15,306 nt of DNA from an uncultured Coprococcus sp. Its GTDB lineage: Bacteria > Bacillota_A > Clostridia > Lachnospirales > Lachnospiraceae. The DNA lies in contig CAAGAB010000288.1 of the NCBI GenBank assembly GCA_900767685.1, positions 1-15,306 on the forward strand. Reading direction: 5' to 3'. Shown here one piece after another: positions 6,636 to 13,646 of the stretch; within the stretch, counting starts at the first letter, position 1, and each line of letters begins with the position of its first letter. The position numbers were made by a program, and so were the translations under genes. A model generated the notes under the pieces. The model did not search any database and was not told the DNA's origin. It worked only from the letters and a program-made list of their open reading frames with translations.

Positions 6636-7136
6636 TTAATTCTTTCTATCTTTTAGAACATCCCTGTTTTTCTGTGCCCAAAGCATGAGTGACTGTATAT
6701 TCAAAGACATCCTCTCAAGCTCCTCAAGAACAGCATCAAATGCCTCCGCTTCCGTTTCGTCAACTATTCCATCCGCCGTGATCTCTATAAGTTGTTCTGA
6801 TATAGCCTCCATCTTTTTTGATGAACCCAGAAACTGAAGAATCAACCGATCCAAACTGTCTGCATTGATCGGTTTAACGGTTTCTTTTCCTATCGGACAG
6901 TCACCCGAACAATAACTGTTGCAAAGCTCCGGTATATCATACGCTTTTGACATCGAAAGCACTTCTTCCGGATATGGAACAACTGTTCCAAGCTCTATCC
7001 TTGATAGTCTGGTCCTGTCAATATTCAAAACCTCTGCACTTTTCTCCCTGCTTGTAAGACTATTATTGTTCTTTGAAGCATTGTATCTAGCTACATAATA
7101 TTTATTATTAAGAGCCTTTGTTGCCTTTTTACTCAT
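6636..7136 (-). CDS. XRE-family helix-turn-helix regulator with a cysteine cluster
   Basis: The ATG at 7136 is chosen because AAGGAG lies just upstream; this gives 166 residues and drops a poorly supported 19-residue extension. Residues about 30-66 form the helix-turn-helix (SREKSAEVLNIDRTRLSRIE) followed by LGTVVPYPEEVLSMSKAYD. Next comes CNSYCSGDCPIG (72-83), with three closely spaced Cys, a pattern seen in clostridial XRE-type proteins and possibly a metal or redox site. The C-terminal half (about 94-160) is predicted helical and acidic and may form a coiled coil for dimerisation. Downstream prfC is 67 bp away. A 14-bp inverted repeat just upstream of its ribosome site may be its own operator. 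Targets are unknown. Confidence 0.88.
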   Translation of the reverse strand: MSKKATKALNNKYYVARYNASKNNNSLTSREKSAEVLNIDRTRLSRIELGTVVPYPEEVLSMSKAYDIPELCNSYCSGDCPIGKETVKPINADSLDRLILQFLGSSKKMEAISEQLIEITADGIVDETEAEAFDAVLEELERMSLNIQSLMLWAQKNRDVLKDRKN

Positions 7137-7148
7137 TTTTTTCTCCTT

Positions 7149-7162
7149 AAGTAATGTTACTT
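7149..7162. promoter_or_regulatory. Inverted repeat, possible operator of the XRE gene
   Basis: AAGTAA-TG-TTACTT has two perfect 6-bp arms. It lies directly upstream of the XRE ribosome site and just downstream of a possible -10 box (TATAAG on the minus strand, about 7171-7166), where a repressor would block transcription. Autoregulation by the downstream protein is inferred from position only. Confidence 0.45.
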
Positions 7163-7222
7163 GCCTTATACACCTAATAAAATATATTACCACACAAAAA
7201 GCAAATGTTGAAGTATTATATT

Positions 7223-8065
7223 TTATGACAGTTCTGTTATAACATCCTGATAAGATATAATCCTCTCTTTCATTGCCAACACCTGAGAATCAATACAAAC
7301 CGAATACACATAACTATATGGGGCATTTGACTTTGTGAGCCAGACATCCGGTGAGCATTCAGTCAAATGTTCTTTGGACATCTTTAGTATATCACCCTCA
7401 CATCTTTGTATGCCCAGGCTTATGATTTTGGCAGCATTCTTCAACATGTATTTATCCTGCATAACCATCTTCTGATCCGCATCTGACATAAGAATCCCTG
7501 TTCCTGTCATCTTTCCATACGCTTCCCTTCGCGTCCACACAGTCGTGCTAAAAATGTCAGCTTTGTTTCCCTGTTTTTCTATGTATCTTATCATTTCTGA
7601 ATCTTCATCTGAATACAGTCTGTTAACTATGCTCTCAGGTATACGTCTAACTCGTTCAACATCAATTCCGCACTTACCCATTCCAACCACAACAGCCACG
7701 CATCCCTCTGTATGGCTTAGAGAAAACTGGATATCTGCATCCATATTCCTATACTTTGCAGCGCACATAGAATCAACTCCGGCAGCATCCTGTCCTAATC
7801 CAAACTGTTCATCATAATTGTCAATGATCATCGGTTTGCCCGATCTGTTCTTAGTATAGATAACCTGCCGCTCATCGATACCTGCATATTCTCTAAATGC
7901 GTATGCAAGAAGACTTCCCGCCGCAAGACTGGCGGCTTTATCCTCTTTTCTCCTGAGTCTTTGCACCTTACTCTTTCTATACTCAGACACCAGTTCAAGA
8001 CTTTTCTCATACACATCTTCCTGCTCAAACGGCTTTGAATCCATTATATATATCGAATATTTCAT
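7223..8065 (-). CDS. Sfp-type 4'-phosphopantetheinyl transferase
   Basis: These enzymes move the phosphopantetheine arm of coenzyme A onto a Ser of carrier proteins. The 280-residue protein from ATG 8065 has the three family motifs: FSLSHTEG (114-121), the Mg-binding GIDVERV (133-139, with D135 and E137) and WTRREAYGK (177-185, with E181). The last is normally WxxKEAxxK, so Lys is replaced by Arg. About 25 residues (82-107) between SGKPM and the SLSH motif look like an insertion relative to Sfp. The start at 8065 has GGGAG 6 nt upstream; a GTG at 8083 is less likely. No carrier-protein, polyketide or peptide synthetase gene is in the window, so it may serve a distant cluster or fatty-acid ACP. 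The next gene is the XRE regulator, 86 bp away. Confidence 0.9.
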   Translation of the reverse strand: MKYSIYIMDSKPFEQEDVYEKSLELVSEYRKSKVQRLRRKEDKAASLAAGSLLAYAFREYAGIDERQVIYTKNRSGKPMIIDNYDEQFGLGQDAAGVDSMCAAKYRNMDADIQFSLSHTEGCVAVVVGMGKCGIDVERVRRIPESIVNRLYSDEDSEMIRYIEKQGNKADIFSTTVWTRREAYGKMTGTGILMSDADQKMVMQDKYMLKNAAKIISLGIQRCEGDILKMSKEHLTECSPDVWLTKSNAPYSYVYSVCIDSQVLAMKERIISYQDVITELS

Positions 8066-8181
8066 ATCAACTCCCGTATGCACATAATACCAAAATCTGC
8101 TTAACTATACTGTAGCACATCCTTATCGGATGGCGCAACAAAGCCCTTCAATATATCAATATATCAGATAACAAAACAAAA

Positions 8182-8209
8182 CCCTTTGATATATCTATAT
8201 ATCAAAGGG
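8182..8209 (-). terminator. Intrinsic terminator of the tubulin-like gene
   Basis: CCCTTTGATATAT (8182-8194) pairs perfectly with ATATATCAAAGGG (8197-8209) across a 2-base centre. On the minus strand the hairpin is followed by TTTTGTTTTGTT. A partly matching sequence (GCCCTTCAATATATC, about 8141-8155) lies further downstream. The remainder of 8066-8180 should hold the promoter of the transferase gene, but none is clear. Confidence 0.85.
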
Positions 8210-8239
8210 CTTTAAATAACATATGCATTTCACTATAGA

Positions 8240-8267
8240 ATATATAGAATCCACATATTCTGTATAT
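8240..8267. other. Hairpin just after the tubulin-like stop codon
   Basis: ATATATAGAAT (8240-8250) and ATTCTGTATAT (8257-8267) form an 11-bp stem with one mismatch and a 6-base loop. It begins 4 bp after the tubulin-like stop and precedes the strong terminator, so the transcript would end in two successive hairpins. No U-tract follows it; it may protect the 3' end. Confidence 0.4.
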
Positions 8268-8270
8268 GTA

Positions 8271-10841
8271 TTAAATAGTTACAAAATCAGGGAAACTCTT
8301 CATATCCTTGTTGACTTCATCTATATGAAGTCCCTTGTAATCATAAACCGCATTATATGCCATCTGCATCTCCATTGCACACTGCATCATTGACACCGGA
8401 ACACCTACAAAAATATCATCCATAGATATCTCTATCTCTCCAGGGTTGAGTGTTATTGAATCATCTTTCTCATTGTACGGCTTGCCCATGAGGATAGCTT
8501 TCACTGCTCTACTGAAATACGGCATCACATTTGGCACCGATATGTATTTCTTCGCCAGCAGTTTATCCTTGTAACCATCTCTAAGCACACAAAGCGGCTG
8601 TTCCTCAGATATATCATCCACAAATGCCTTGGCAGCCTCCTCCATAATTGCTGTACGCCGATCGTTGACAGGTGAACCGAACATAACATTCAGATCCTGC
8701 TCTGTAAGTTTGTTTTCTGAGAATGCTACAGTAAACATCTTCTCCGGTCCATATGCCCCCACGCCAGAGAAAAATTCTCTGTATATCTTCTCCATCTCAT
8801 CCTTAACAGGAATAACCCTTCCGTTATCTATATTCGCCTCATTGTCAAGCATGAGCTTTATTATACCAGAACTCATCTCTTTTATTCTTCTAGATGTAAC
8901 ATAATCCGTCGGAAGGAATTCATGTCTCTTTGCCTTCTTCAATATGTTGACAACCGTCTGACTGCCTGAAATAGCAAGGTCATCTATTGAATTCTTAAGA
9001 TCCTCTCCAAACTGTGAATATATCTCGTCAAGTCTCTCTGCTCTCTGCTGAAGCCATCTAAGAGTATCACCAAAAAGATCCTGTGCGTCAAGTTCGTCTA
9101 TAAGCTTTGATCTCTCAGCAGCAAGCATCTCCTTTATACAAGCTTCAAAATAGCCATTCTCGGTCTCCCTCTTTGCTGACGGAAATGTGAAAAACCTCTT
9201 TGCCACAATCTCCCTTATGGAATCAATGATTCTTGTATACTCTCCTGACGGAGTGTAATCCTTCATCATCTTTTCAAGTTTTTTGACTTCTGCCATCATT
9301 CCCTTGGTTGAATCAGTTACCCCCGCAGTCGGAGCTCCTATCACATCTATAGCTCCAAAAGGACCAAACTCCTTCATGTATTTAACAATAACATTATCCA
9401 AAGCGCCCCAGAGTTTATTCTTCATGGACTTTATTATAACCGGAAGCTCTTTCTCAAAATTCTCTATCTTAGTAGCAAAGCCCTCTCTGAGTCCGTCTGT
9501 ATGCTTCTTTATCATCTTGTATGTAGGCTTTGTCACCTGACTGTACTGGATAAGCCCACTCACATTTAGCTTAATATCCTCTCCCGGCTCCTCTGAGAGA
9601 AACTCAGTGAGTTCTGTCAAAACACCACGTATATCAGCCTCTGCATTCCCCTCCTTAAACGGAGAACGAAATAACCCTTTATACGCCTGTGAGAATATAT
9701 CATTTTCACACATATTCTCAATCTCCCTAATCGGAATATGATAATCAGCCTCGCTTACAACCTTGTAATAACAGTTAGACTTCCTTATATCCTCATCCTT
9801 GTGTTCCATCCTCCAGTTTGTTATTGCATAACCCTCATTCTCGAAGAACACATCCCTGAGTAATTTCCTGTCATTATCCACATCATTGTTGCCAATATAT
9901 TTATTACTGGCAAGTCTGTACAGGAAACTTGCCGTATCTTTGAGAATAAAACCCTCAGGTATATATCCTTGTGAATCCTTTCTTCCAGATACGAGCATAC
10001 AAGCATCAAAGAGATTCTCCCTTATAACCATCCTGTTATCCTTGCTTATGAATGTGTAGTTGTCATCCTTCTCCGAAAGCTTCATGTAATAATCCACTTC
10101 CTTCATGGTTGCACATCCATTGGCATTCAGTCTCGACACAAGTTCTGTATCCTCATATACAGCTTTGTGTCCAAAGAGTACATCAGGCATCAAAAGGCAT
10201 CCGCCAATCCTGAGATTGTTCCACTTCTTCGCCTTGCCGTAAGCCCTTATATTGTATGCTACATCTGACAGGATTCCACTTCCTGTTCCTCCGGAGACGC
10301 CAGACACTATGAGCACATCGACTGTACCAGCCTCTGTCTTGTCGTACACCGCCTGCAGCTTGTCAAACAGCAGCATTCTTATATCTGTATAAGCATTGGA
10401 AAACATAAGACGTCCTATCTGTCTGTTCCCCTTAGCTCCATCTCTTCCTATAGTTATCTCCGGAAATTCAGGATCCATCCAATTTGCGAGATTCTTGTGT
10501 ATCTTGTTGTTCTGGATTCCATTCTCAAGTACATTTTCAATATCAGGTCTGTATATACTGATAACCTCTAGAGCATTGAAACCTACACCATCTTTGCTGT
10601 CTTCTATAGTCTGTTCCATCTCTGAGATATCTGAATCTATCATGAGAAAATTAATATTGTCCTCCGGGGTTATATCATCCACCAGCATCCCTTTCAGCGC
10701 ACATACAGCTCTGCTTCCAAGTCCACCAAGACCTACCACCAACAAATTCTTATTAAATCTGTTCTCATGGCTTATCCTTCCGAAGACACGAATATCCTTG
10801 AGCTTGCTAAACTCTTCTTTTTGAGTATCAATAAGTATCAT
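8271..10841 (-). CDS. Divergent tubulin/FtsZ-superfamily protein (Tubulin_2 type)
   Basis: The 856-residue protein has an N-terminal tubulin-like GTPase fold: the phosphate loop LVVGLGGLGSRAV (34-46), IDSD (68-71), GAKGNRQIGRLMF (135-147), the tubulin signature VSGVSGGTGSGI (179-190) and NANGCATMKEVDYYM (239-253), which fits the base-contacting helix of the Tubulin_2 family. FtsZ and TubZ are about 350-480 residues, so the remaining 500 or so residues are an extra region, largely helical and charged, without recognised domain or membrane segment. A catalytic T7 loop (NxDxxD/E) could not be identified. AAGGAG is 11 nt before ATG, somewhat long. It has its own promoter and a terminator directly after it, so it is probably monocistronic, downstream of the NYN gene. 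GTP binding is likely; polymerisation and cell role are unknown. Confidence 0.85.
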   Translation of the reverse strand: MILIDTQKEEFSKLKDIRVFGRISHENRFNKNLLVVGLGGLGSRAVCALKGMLVDDITPEDNINFLMIDSDISEMEQTIEDSKDGVGFNALEVISIYRPDIENVLENGIQNNKIHKNLANWMDPEFPEITIGRDGAKGNRQIGRLMFSNAYTDIRMLLFDKLQAVYDKTEAGTVDVLIVSGVSGGTGSGILSDVAYNIRAYGKAKKWNNLRIGGCLLMPDVLFGHKAVYEDTELVSRLNANGCATMKEVDYYMKLSEKDDNYTFISKDNRMVIRENLFDACMLVSGRKDSQGYIPEGFILKDTASFLYRLASNKYIGNNDVDNDRKLLRDVFFENEGYAITNWRMEHKDEDIRKSNCYYKVVSEADYHIPIREIENMCENDIFSQAYKGLFRSPFKEGNAEADIRGVLTELTEFLSEEPGEDIKLNVSGLIQYSQVTKPTYKMIKKHTDGLREGFATKIENFEKELPVIIKSMKNKLWGALDNVIVKYMKEFGPFGAIDVIGAPTAGVTDSTKGMMAEVKKLEKMMKDYTPSGEYTRIIDSIREIVAKRFFTFPSAKRETENGYFEACIKEMLAAERSKLIDELDAQDLFGDTLRWLQQRAERLDEIYSQFGEDLKNSIDDLAISGSQTVVNILKKAKRHEFLPTDYVTSRRIKEMSSGIIKLMLDNEANIDNGRVIPVKDEMEKIYREFFSGVGAYGPEKMFTVAFSENKLTEQDLNVMFGSPVNDRRTAIMEEAAKAFVDDISEEQPLCVLRDGYKDKLLAKKYISVPNVMPYFSRAVKAILMGKPYNEKDDSITLNPGEIEISMDDIFVGVPVSMMQCAMEMQMAYNAVYDYKGLHIDEVNKDMKSFPDFVTI

Positions 10842-10982
10842 AAATAATGCCTCTCCTTATTTTACGCGTACACTTCTTCCCCCATAGCAGGCTCTCTGTA
10901 CCTGAAAACCCACAATTTCAATTTATCACTATTCTTATTGATTTTCAACAAAAAGGCTTACTTTTTTTGTTATTTTTTCTCA

Positions 10983-11010
10983 AATATACCATCAGTGACA
11001 ATATTGTCAA
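10983..11010 (-). promoter_or_regulatory. Promoter of the tubulin-like gene with palindromic operator
   Basis: On the minus strand there is a perfect -35 TTGACA (11010-11005), a 16-bp spacer and TATATT (10988-10983). The perfect 14-bp palindrome TGACAATATTGTCA (10996-11009) covers most of the -35 and part of the spacer, a position where a bound protein would compete with RNA polymerase. The predicted start near 10976 leaves a leader of about 135 nt. That leader holds a weak A/U-rich hairpin (10947-10971). Confidence 0.75.
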
Positions 11011-11019
11011 ACTTTTGCC

Positions 11020-11988
11020 CTATATCTGCTTTTCTGTAACCTTTACCCTATCTCCAACAATTTCAAAGCACCCAAAGCTTTTGAGGAAACTGGAGAATTT
11101 GCTATATCCATACTTCTTTATGCTGAACCCAGGAATAATATTCTTGAGTTCCGTATTCAGTCTTCCCATATTGTACATAGTATCTGTGCTTTCCGTGAGA
11201 AGCCTGATTATCTTGCCCTTAACCTCACTCTTAGGATCCATATGATTCTTGATGGACACAAATTTCTGTCTGCCCTTGTCTATATCCAGATCATCAAACT
11301 CCTCACTCAAGAAAGTTGACAATTTGGAATATCCATAATTACGCACATCAAAATCAGGATATTTGTTCACTAAGCGGCTGCCTATCTCGCCCATATGAGT
11401 CTTTTTGTCCTTGTCCTCATTCTCATCAATGATGTTGTATACAGTCTTCTTTATGTCTCTTATACTTGTTATACTTGATTCATCCGGAACCGCAGTCTCC
11501 ATAGAAACTGGCTTTGATGCAGGCTTGTTGAGGTCTTCATTCACAAGAGAGTCAAGTATCTTAAAGCTGGTACATGCACTGACAAAAGCCTTTGGCGTCT
11601 TTCTCTCTCCCATTCCTATAACCTGTTTGCCAGCCTCTCTGAGCCTTGATGCCAATCTCGTAAAATCACTGTCACTTGTAACCAGACAGAATCCATCTAT
11701 ATTGCTTGTATAAAGCAGATCCATAGCATCTATTATCATTGCCGAATCTGTTGAGTTTTTGCCGGCTGTATAGGAAAACTGCTGCACCGGCTGTATAGAG
11801 TAGGACAAAAGACAATCCTTGTCCCAGCCGTTATTATTTTTTGACCAGTCTCCATATATCTTTCTAACCGTGATCGACCCCAACCTTGAAAGTTCATCAA
11901 ATATACTCTCTATATATTTTGCCGATACATTCTCTGAATCAATAAGTATCGCATATTTGTTAGAAATCTCACTTGCTATTTCTTCCAT
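11020..11988 (-). CDS. NYN-domain (LabA/DUF88-type) putative RNase with two OST-HTH/LOTUS domains
   Basis: Residues about 10-147 form a NYN domain of the PIN-like nuclease fold: YAILIDSEN (12-20, D17), the acidic patch NSTDSAMIIDAMD (78-90, D81) and CLVTSDSDF (101-109, D106 and D108), the usual metal-binding residues. A linker (about 150-177) leads to two OST-HTH/LOTUS repeats, 178-248 and 256-322, each with the core NYGYSKLSTFL or KYGYSKFSSFL. LOTUS domains bind RNA (G-rich or structured RNA has been reported), so a metal-dependent RNase guided by two RNA-binding domains is the likely architecture; it resembles MARF1/LabA-like proteins. AAGGAA precedes the ATG. It has its own promoter and lies upstream of the tubulin-like gene. 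The substrate is unknown. Confidence 0.92.
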   Translation of the reverse strand: MEEIASEISNKYAILIDSENVSAKYIESIFDELSRLGSITVRKIYGDWSKNNNGWDKDCLLSYSIQPVQQFSYTAGKNSTDSAMIIDAMDLLYTSNIDGFCLVTSDSDFTRLASRLREAGKQVIGMGERKTPKAFVSACTSFKILDSLVNEDLNKPASKPVSMETAVPDESSITSIRDIKKTVYNIIDENEDKDKKTHMGEIGSRLVNKYPDFDVRNYGYSKLSTFLSEEFDDLDIDKGRQKFVSIKNHMDPKSEVKGKIIRLLTESTDTMYNMGRLNTELKNIIPGFSIKKYGYSKFSSFLKSFGCFEIVGDRVKVTEKQI

Positions 11989-12023
11989 ATAAAAGTTCCT
12001 TTCATTTAGTAGACAGATGTTTC

Positions 12024-12051
12024 AATATATCAAAACCTGCTGCACTGTCAG
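12024..12051 (-). promoter_or_regulatory. Promoter of the NYN gene
   Basis: On the minus strand CTGACA (12051-12046), a 16-bp spacer and TATATT (12029-12024), each 5 of 6 to consensus. Predicted start is near 12017, 29 nt before the ATG. The -35 begins 3 bp after the symporter stop codon. The layout matches the tubulin-like gene's promoter: same spacer length, same -10. Confidence 0.65.
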
Positions 12052-12053
12052 TT

Positions 12054-13478
12054 TTATTTGCGAGTTTCAACACTGAACCTGTCCATGCCATTCTCAAAAT
12101 ACTCACGAGTTAATTTAACAACTGTACCAGACAGCATAAATACCGCGATAAGGTTTGGTATTATCATTAGACCGTTGAATGTGTCCGCTATATCCCACAG
12201 AAGTCCGAGATTCATTGTTGCACCTATGATCGCGACAAATGCATATACTACCATAAATGGCTTTATAAATCTGCTGCCAATCAGGAATCCTACACATCTC
12301 GAACCATATAGTCCCCAACCGAGAATTGTCGAAAATGCAAAACAGCAAAGAGCAACCGCTGTAAATATTGATATCCAGTTTCCATACGTAGCCACAAAAC
12401 CATTTATTGTAAGGTCCGCACCTGCTGCCTGTCCATACGTTATATCTGTTCCACTGCACAGGATGACAAGGGCTGTGAGTGTACATATAACAATGGTATC
12501 AATGAACACCTCAAATATTCCCCAAAGACCCTGCTGTACAGGGTGCTTTACATCCGAACACGCATGTGCTATAGAACCGGTACCAAGACCTGCCTCGTTG
12601 GAGAATATACCTCTTGACACACCCTTCCTCATACTGAGGAACAGGCTTCCAACCACGCCGCCTGTGACGGACTTTGGATTGAACGCGCCCTCAAATATCG
12701 ATGAAAACACACCTGGCACGTTCTTGATATTGATTATTACAAGAATCACCGCCATGATTATGTACATCGCCGCCATAAATGGCACCAGTTTCTCTGTCAC
12801 CCTTCCTATTCTCTTGATTCCACCTATCAAGATAAGTGCAACAAGGATGGCTATTATGATTCCTATCACAAGGTTAATTGTAAATGCATTGCTCTTGTCA
12901 GCCAGATTGTAGTTAAAAATAGCTGAATCTATAGCTGTTGTTATGGTGTTGACCTGGGTTGCATTTCCGGTTCCAAACACAGTTAATATACCTAAGATCG
13001 AATATACCACAGCGAGGAAGTACGCCTTCTTGCCAAGGCCATTCTTGATATAATACATTGGTCCTCCGACCCAGTCGCCATTTGCATCCTTCTCTCTGTA
13101 GAACACAGCCAGAACAACCTCTGCAAACTTTGTTCCCATTCCAAGAAGTGCTGATATCCACATCCAGAATACTGCTCCCGGACCGCCTATGGCGATGGCT
13201 CCGGCAACTCCGGCTATATTTCCGGTTCCAACCGTTCCCGCCAGTGCCGTACACACAGCCTGAAATGGACTTATGGCACCTTCAGATGTCTCTTTCTTAT
13301 TAAATACCCTTCCAAATGTATGCTTGAAAGCATATCCAAACTTCGTAAACTGAACGCCACGGTTTCTTATGAGGAGCCACAGTCCAACACCCACGATACA
13401 TATCATGGACGGCACTCCCCATATAAAATTATTCACCGATGAGTTCACATCGGCAATGATCTTAAGTAATTTCTCCAT
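12054..13478 (-). CDS. AgcS-family sodium:alanine/glycine symporter
   Basis: This cytoplasmic-membrane carrier takes up alanine or glycine with sodium (amino acid:cation symporter, AlsT/DagA/AgcS type). The 474-residue length is normal. The family signature is clear: GTVGTGNIAGVAGAIAIGGP (81-100) followed by GAVFWMWISALLGMGTKFAE, then GGPMYYI (138-144). About 10-11 hydrophobic segments run to the C-terminus. The ribosome site is weak (AAAGAGAA, about 10 nt upstream of ATG). It lies downstream of the ABC permease but is separated from it by a terminator, so it should have its own promoter in 13479-13584; only weak boxes were seen, and no glycine riboswitch. A weak A/T-rich hairpin overlaps its stop codon. 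Alanine versus glycine preference cannot be told from sequence alone. Confidence 0.95.
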   Translation of the reverse strand: MEKLLKIIADVNSSVNNFIWGVPSMICIVGVGLWLLIRNRGVQFTKFGYAFKHTFGRVFNKKETSEGAISPFQAVCTALAGTVGTGNIAGVAGAIAIGGPGAVFWMWISALLGMGTKFAEVVLAVFYREKDANGDWVGGPMYYIKNGLGKKAYFLAVVYSILGILTVFGTGNATQVNTITTAIDSAIFNYNLADKSNAFTINLVIGIIIAILVALILIGGIKRIGRVTEKLVPFMAAMYIIMAVILVIINIKNVPGVFSSIFEGAFNPKSVTGGVVGSLFLSMRKGVSRGIFSNEAGLGTGSIAHACSDVKHPVQQGLWGIFEVFIDTIVICTLTALVILCSGTDITYGQAAGADLTINGFVATYGNWISIFTAVALCCFAFSTILGWGLYGSRCVGFLIGSRFIKPFMVVYAFVAIIGATMNLGLLWDIADTFNGLMIIPNLIAVFMLSGTVVKLTREYFENGMDRFSVETRK

Positions 13479-13584
13479 ACGTACTATTCTCTTTTCGTTT
13501 TCATATTTTTACATACTAAATATGATTTTACAATACATTGTGCTTGTTGTGCAAGAAAAACCCGCATCCACTTTAGCCCCACAC

Positions 13585-13619
13585 AAAAACGCAGATGAGA
13601 ATAAATCACCTGCGCTTTT
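13585..13619 (-). terminator. Intrinsic terminator after the ABC permease gene
   Basis: On the minus strand AAAA-G-CGCAGGTGA (13619-13606) pairs with TCATCTGCG-TTTTT (13598-13585), with one internal mismatch and a 7-base loop, followed by a T-rich run. It begins 28 bp after the permease stop. The arms would also work in the plus direction, but no plus-strand gene ends here. Confidence 0.8.
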
Positions 13620-13646
13620 GAGTTTTTGTCATAATATAATTTTATC

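Noticed and set aside
10947..10971. AACAAAAA/TTTTTGTT hairpin as terminator of the NYN gene or attenuator in the tubulin leader
   Set aside because: The stem is almost all A-U and its U-rich tail lies in the plus direction, where no gene ends; on the minus strand no U-tract follows.
12032..12056. Terminator at the end of the symporter gene
   Set aside because: The AAAACCTG/CAGTTTT arms are short, need a bulge and overlap the NYN promoter; not convincing.
12058..12912. Long open frame on the plus strand (284 codons) opposite the symporter gene
   Set aside because: It is antisense to a clearly recognised AgcS gene, has no ribosome site or family likeness, and its composition mirrors the codon pattern of the real gene.
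13479..13584. Glycine riboswitch or other leader RNA in front of the symporter
   Set aside because: Only about 105 bp between terminator and gene, with no GGAGA-type aptamer core; short TTGTGC repeats (about 13541-13556) are not enough for a call.
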